From NCBI GenBank assembly GCA_003024985.2, contig PXIH01S0006656.1: DNA of 12,335 nt, one strand, 5' to 3'. Numbering within the stretch: position 1 is the stretch's first letter; each line of letters starts with the position of its first letter. The translations under genes and the position numbers were made by a program. Positions 8,683 to 12,335 of the stretch are shown in pieces. The notes under the pieces were generated by a model, which saw nothing but the letters and a program-made list of their open reading frames with translations, had not been told where the DNA came from and did not search any database. Origin of the DNA: Euperipatoides rowelli (taxonomy: Eukaryota; Onychophora; Udeonychophora; Euonychophora; Peripatopsidae).

Positions 8683-9093
8683 CTAGTAAAGCGAAGAAAA
8701 ATAAAATGTCTAATTCTTCTTAAGGAGAAAAAAAAATATTAAGCAAAGTGAAAAAAAATGTTGCATTATTAAATTAAAAATAAACTAATTTATTACTATG
8801 TACTCCTAGAATTAATTAATTAATCTCATTTGAAATTAAAGTGACAAACACACAAAAAAAAAAAAAAAAGTTACCTGTATTTAAATAATACTGTATATTG
8901 TTCTAATGAAATGCTATGTTGAAATGTAAATAAATTTTTAGCCCACTCCATTCTAACATCGTACATTCAAATCACAATTATTATTTCTCTATTATCTAAA
9001 TTCTCTATATCTACTGTAAATCAATTTACTCTATAACTAGAATAAAGGAATTTGAACATAATGGTCTAATCTATTCTAAAATTAAAAAACAAC

Positions 9094-9119
9094 TTTATTA
9101 TTATTATTATTATTATTTA
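9094..9119. repeat. (TTA)n microsatellite
   Basis: About eight to nine uninterrupted TTA units lie directly against the left end of the LINE remnant. LINE tails are often microsatellite-like, but this one is on the 5' side of the remnant, so it is not that element's own tail. It may mark the insertion target or the tail of an earlier insertion. Confidence 0.9.
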
Positions 9120-9120
9120 G

Positions 9121-9529
9121 AACAGGTTAAACATTTTGGGCAGGTTGGTAATGGAAGATTCACAAAAGAGATTCAAACAAGGCAAAATCTGAATTTGGCA
9201 AACAAAAATCAACTTTGAACAAGAGATGTTAATAAAAATGGAAAATGTTAAAGTGCTATGTTTGGTCAGTTTTCTTATATGGATGTGAGAATCGGAAAAG
9301 AAGATCAATGCTTTTGATATCTGGTGGTGCTTGAAAAATATTGAAAATAAAATGGACAGATTTGATCAGAAATAAGTAATTTAGTCTTTTGGATGAAGTA
9401 GACAAAATGGAAATATGTCAGGTATGTTGTGAGGAATTAGACTAATAACAGCACTTGAGGAAGGGAAAACCAAGGAGAGAATGGCTGGATAAGCTTAAGA
9501 TTGAGCTAACATTAGAGATTACTCAATAG
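9121..9529 (+). mobile_element. Decayed LINE: 3' end of a non-LTR retrotransposon reverse-transcriptase ORF
   Basis: Plus-strand translation in shifting frames gives several blocks in the right order for the C-terminal region of a common animal LINE endonuclease-reverse transcriptase ORF. They are ILGRLVMED (about 9131-9160), then GRFTKEIQTR after a frame change, and KCYVWSVFLYGCE (9251-9289). Next come KKINAFDIWWCL (9298-9333, another frame) and KILKIKWTDLIRNK (9335-9376). The last is KPRREWLDKLKIE (9467-9505), with a stop at 9527-9529. Intact family members read LxxCYVWSVxLYGCE, then AFEMWCxRRMLxIxWTDxxxNEEV, then GRxRxxWLD. This copy is 5'-truncated, has several frameshifts and stops, and has lost part of the segment before the last block. 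It is inactive. It lies antisense to MAP2K4 in an intron, the orientation in which LINEs are best tolerated. The LINE clade cannot be assigned from this fragment. Confidence 0.85.
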
Positions 9530-10196
9530 GCCTATTAAAAAAACAACTCAAAATAGAAATATTTGGCAATCTATGAGTGTGAACTTCCGCCTTGGAGAAT
9601 GCACCCAATGAAAATGATTTCATTTTGGAGAGACAAAGTTGAAACTTTTTTTTTAATGTTACAATTGCATATAAATCAATCAACTGAATATTAAAAATCC
9701 ATTAAATTGAAAAAATATACAGTGTATATAATGTACAGTATAACGTAATAATTTTAAGAGTTTGAAGTTAAACAGTAGTTTCAAATGAAACATGAAGTAA
9801 CACTAATTATTCCTTTAGCATCCAATTCAACTAGCTTATTTAATTGTACAATATTTACTTCAACAAAACTAATAATAAAGTTAGTCTACAACAATATATT
9901 ATATTAGTCATTGATTTTTCTTTTTTAAGCATTGTTCACTATGTGCGGTAGCTTAAATTATTTTATGCATGAACCACTAAATTGGTCTAAAAATTATATT
10001 TCTAGCTCAACAAAAAGTGAATGAGGCCCTAATTTATTATTATTTTTTTTTTAAATTAAATCCCATAGCTAATAATTAAGGCCTTACTTTTTATTATAGC
10101 ATATTTTAGTTCAACCCCCCAAAATCTAGGTTTTAACTGAATAGTGTGGTCTATCCATTAAGAATTTGAAAAATAAAATTAAGGTTTAATTTTTAC

Positions 10197-10310
10197 CTTG
10201 ACTGCCATCACTGTTCCACTTTTTTTATGAACCATTTTATTTACAGTACCATAGGCACCCCGCCCAATTTCTCCCAGATCTTGTAAATCGTCTGCTGTAA
10301 AGTCAAATAT
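10197..10310 (-). CDS. MAP2K4: MAP2K4 (MKK4) exon: glycine-rich loop and catalytic lysine
   Basis: This internal exon encodes 38 residues of a dual-specificity MAP kinase kinase, the enzyme that phosphorylates the Thr-Pro-Tyr activation loop of JNK (and often p38) downstream of MAP3Ks. The minus-strand translation starts IFDFTADDLQDLGEIGRG. Residues 16-21 are the ATP-binding loop GRGAYG, followed by NKMVHK. MAVK ends the exon, so the beta-3 ATP-anchoring lysine is its last codon. The stretch DLGEIGRGAYG..NKMVHK..SG..MAVK is the MKK4 pattern; MKK7 and MEK1/2 differ here. The acceptor is a pyrimidine-rich tract ending ttttccag before ATA, and the donor is AAG followed by gtaaaa. Both borders are in phase 0 (114 bases). 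Family assignment is from recalled MKK4 sequence; borders are read from the sequence. The upstream amino-terminal exon with the JNK docking site is not in view. Confidence 0.95.
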
Positions 10311-11040
10311 CTGGAAAAGAAATAATCAAAAACATAAGGATTAATAAGCAGAAGGGCCAACTTTTAGAAATTGAAATTAGTAAAAATTTTCCTTGGTGGC
10401 CAAGGCAAGGGTCAGGATTGAAATTTTTTATATTAGATGAGGAGAGGGGATTTTAATGGCAAAACATGCTTTAATGCTATATTTGCATTAAAAAAAATAA
10501 TGCTAAACATGGAGAAATTTTCAAGTTTGGGCGTCGTCTATTGCTAAGATAAGTTAGGCCTAAACGATGTGATTGTGTCTGGATCTCATGAATGTGTGAA
10601 CATTTCTGTGATCAATAAAACCAGTGTGGAAGATACTTTGTTTTGTAGCCCTAATTCAATGAAAACAGTGAAGGTAGTGTATCTAAATTATTACAGAATT
10701 TGTTAGACAGGGCCCTGCAAAATTACATAAAACTGTGTAGTGATTTGTGTGCACATAAATTTATGTTTGTATTATTTATTTTGTGTTATGATGATGTATT
10801 ACACAATATAGTTAGTCATTATATGTTTTGTAGATTAGTGTTATAACGAATAGACTTAGTCTATAACAATAGTGTATAGTTATAGAGTATCTAATTTGAA
10901 ATGTATTATTTTTTTGTCTAAGTTTATTTTTATAGAAGTACTAGGAAATTGTGTAGGTAAAAGGTATAATCAGAATAAATAAGGTATTTTTTTGTTATAA
11001 AGTAAAAGTGACTTTATTATTTCTAGAATTCTAATATTAA
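10311..11040. other. Upstream MAP2K4 intron sequence, no exon recognised
   Basis: This stretch precedes the exon at 10197-10310 in transcription order and ends in its acceptor. It contains the perfect inverted repeat CCTTGG-TGG-CCAAGG at 10391-10405 and TAGGCCTA at 10555-10562. I looked on the minus strand for the MKK4 amino-terminal coding segment (the KLNF docking region) and did not find it. Confidence 0.6.
10391..10405. repeat. Short perfect inverted repeat
   Basis: CCTTGG and CCAAGG flank TGG, a six-base-pair GC-rich stem in very AT-rich surroundings. The half-sites resemble NFI half-sites (TTGG/CCAA), but the spacing is too short for the usual NFI site. Function unknown. Confidence 0.6.
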
Positions 11041-11049
11041 CTTATAGTT

Positions 11050-11119
11050 GCCTAAGTACGTTGCACATCGTATGTAAAAAAATAATAATTTTGGCCTAAA
11101 TACGTTGGGCAACGTATAT
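11050..11119. repeat. Two copies of a 26-bp CpG-bearing dyad element
   Basis: GCCTAAGTACGTTGCACATC then GTATGT (11050-11075) is repeated as GCCTAAATACGTTGGGCAAC then GTATAT (11094-11119), matching at 21 of 26 positions with a 44-bp offset. Copy 2 contains a perfect dyad, ATACGTTG-GG-CAACGTAT (11100-11117). Copy 1 keeps most of the same symmetry. Paired dyads like this fit either a protein-binding repeat or part of a terminal repeat of a small DNA transposon. No protein partner can be named from sequence. Confidence 0.75.
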
Positions 11120-11970
11120 CTTTTAATTAAAAAAACAAACAAAAAATTTTGACCTCCTTGTTACTATATGTCAGATGATCGTCTCCCGTCTGAAACAATC
11201 GTCAATTTCCATTTTAAAGGTATTTTAATTATATACTGTAAATATGTTTTTTTAAAACAACTTTAAAACCAGCCATCTTTAAATCCCCTTTTTTTACAAA
11301 GCCATTTTTATAAAGTTTCAAAATTTCTAAGTTTTTTTTTTAAATTAAGATTAGTGATGTATTTTAGCGTCAGACGATGATTTGCTGCCATTATATTGTA
11401 TTATTATTTTAGTAATTTAAAAACAAGATGACAAACATGTTTTGCCCACTTGAAAATTATTCAGACCAATTATTTTGATAGAGAGAAGTATTTAGAGCAA
11501 CCATTCTAATTGATTTAGTAATGATTCTCTATAGCAAAGATCTACAATTTATATAGCCAAAGGCGGCACCTAATTTATTAGGCCACCTGTAATTGATAAC
11601 GATTGGTCTTATGTTATTGTTGTGCCTGGGGCACTATATTCAAAGTTACACCACCTATGAATAAAAAATCATTTTTAGAATATTTCAAGTTGTTGCAGGC
11701 ACACATGANTCTCTTCTTTCCTCTTTGTTTGATTTTTATTTTATTTACTACCGTAATGAAAATTATGTTTCTGCTAAATGCTAAAAACAAATATAAATGA
11801 GATCATGATGTAACTTTTTTTTTTTTACAAATTCTTGCAACTGCCATCATTGAGTTGAACACTGGCTTGGCTTGTTCTCTAACAAGTTATTTTTTGCAAT
11901 TTGAGATGCTTTATAAATAAATTTATAACTATTGGTGACATATAGACACCGCCGCCGACGATAATGCAGT
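11120..11970. other. AT-rich flank with scattered CGTC motifs, no gene recognised
   Basis: CGTC occurs at about 11180, 11187 and 11200, and again within GCGTCAGACGATG at 11368-11380. TCAGA and TCTGA form an inverted pair at 11171-11193. CCTAAT-TT-ATTAGG is a perfect dyad at 11569-11582. The plus-strand frame 11603-11800 crosses the ambiguous base n at 11709 and has no recognisable domain. The patch gccgccgacg at 11950-11959 is the most GC-rich decamer nearby. Confidence 0.55.
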
Positions 11971-12003
11971 ATTAATAATAATACAGTAATAATAATAATA
12001 AAT
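11971..12003. repeat. (AAT)n microsatellite, interrupted
   Basis: AAT/ATA triplets fill this stretch, interrupted once by ACAGT. The minus-strand open frame over it (11847-12080) is explained by the repeat and has no domain. Confidence 0.85.
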
Positions 12004-12186
12004 ACCAAAAAACACAAATTTTGATTATAGGCATGAATAATGGCAGGTCTAGGTGGCATATAATTAATAACAAAAAACATGAATTTTGTGATTAGTTAAA
12101 TCAAACACCTTCCCCCTTTCCAAAATTTTGATTATTAAAAAAAATAAAAATACATAAGCTACAAATAGCAGAAACACAGTATCTCG

Positions 12187-12295
12187 TTTCCCCCTCCCTC
12201 CTCCCCCTTTTTGCTCTTCCACTCTTTCCCCTCCCTTTCCACATTTTTGCTCTTCCCCTCCCTCTCTCCCCCATCCATTTCATCCCCACCCCCCT
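12187..12295. repeat. Polypyrimidine-polypurine tract with G4 potential on the minus strand
   Basis: Only 9 of 109 bases are purines on the plus strand. TTTTTGCTCTTCC occurs at 12208-12220 and again at 12244-12256 (36-bp offset), indicating growth by local duplication. On the minus strand there are several runs of three or more G separated by short spacers, enough for G-quadruplex or triplex (H-DNA) structures. A minus-strand open frame rich in G, R, E and K (12101-12334) is a by-product of this composition. Confidence 0.85.
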
Positions 12296-12335
12296 GTTTT
12301 TACTCCATGGCCTAACATATACCAAACAGCACAAA

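Larger units (their letters stand above)
8290..10196 (-). other. MAP2K4: MAP2K4 intron, 1907 bp
   Basis: The intron runs from donor gtaaaa (just below 10197) to acceptor ttatttcag (just above 8289), phase 0. Contents include an 18-base A run at 8566-8583, the possible cassette exon 8623-8682, a TTA microsatellite at 9094-9119 and the LINE remnant 9121-9529. The remainder, 9530-10196, is AT-rich with TA tracts near 9714-9745 and shows no gene. Confidence 0.85.

Noticed and set aside
11603-11800. Plus-strand 65-codon frame with a hydrophobic C-terminal half
   Set aside because: Crosses an ambiguous base, lacks a recognised domain, and its hydrophobicity follows from T-rich sequence.
12101-12334. 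Minus-strand 77-codon frame rich in G, R, E and K
   Set aside because: It is the translation of the polypurine strand of a low-complexity tract.

Overview
The window looks like nuclear genomic DNA from an animal. It is very AT-rich (roughly three quarters A+T by eye), full of A and T homopolymers of 10 to 18 bases, and has no long open frames. Its only clear genes are three short exons with GT-AG splice borders. Recurrent TAGGCCTA and TACAGTA words, a decayed LINE and low-complexity tracts fit an invertebrate, perhaps a marine deuterostome such as an echinoderm. That taxon is an impression from sequence style and is not proven. One ambiguous base (n) lies at 11709.

The one recognisable gene is on the minus strand: a MAP kinase kinase of the MKK4 type (MAP2K4), which activates JNK and, in many animals, p38. 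Read 5' to 3' on the minus strand, the exons are 10197-10310 (glycine-rich loop and catalytic lysine), 8170-8289 (helix C and beta 4) and 7142-7261 (beta 5, hinge, helices D and start of E). They are 114, 120 and 120 bases long, all in phase 0, and together encode 118 residues of the N-lobe and the start of the C-lobe. No exon with the catalytic loop HRD, the DFG motif or the activation segment was found below 7142, so the next intron is at least 7.1 kb. The amino-terminal exons were not found above 10310 and must lie beyond the right edge.

Layout from the left: 1-7141 is the presumed long 3' intron. It holds a 45-bp-period repeat near the left edge, a long near-perfect hairpin at 1540-1594, a T15-G10 tract at 3669-3706, a 53-bp sequence repeated at 4292 and 5191, and TA-rich tracts. 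The 908-bp intron 7262-8169 holds a possible tRNA-headed SINE and a tandem duplication of about 184 bp. The 1907-bp intron 8290-10196 holds a possible 60-nt cassette exon (8623-8682) and a broken LINE reverse-transcriptase tail (9121-9529), antisense to the kinase gene. The flank 10311-12335 has no recognised exon. It contains a CpG-bearing dyad repeat around 11050-11119, an AAT microsatellite and a long polypyrimidine tract near the right edge.

I found no operon, CRISPR array, phage, or new multi-gene system. The points most worth checking are the possible cassette exon inside the kinase N-lobe, the strong excess of the heptamer TACAGTA, and the CpG dyad repeats.
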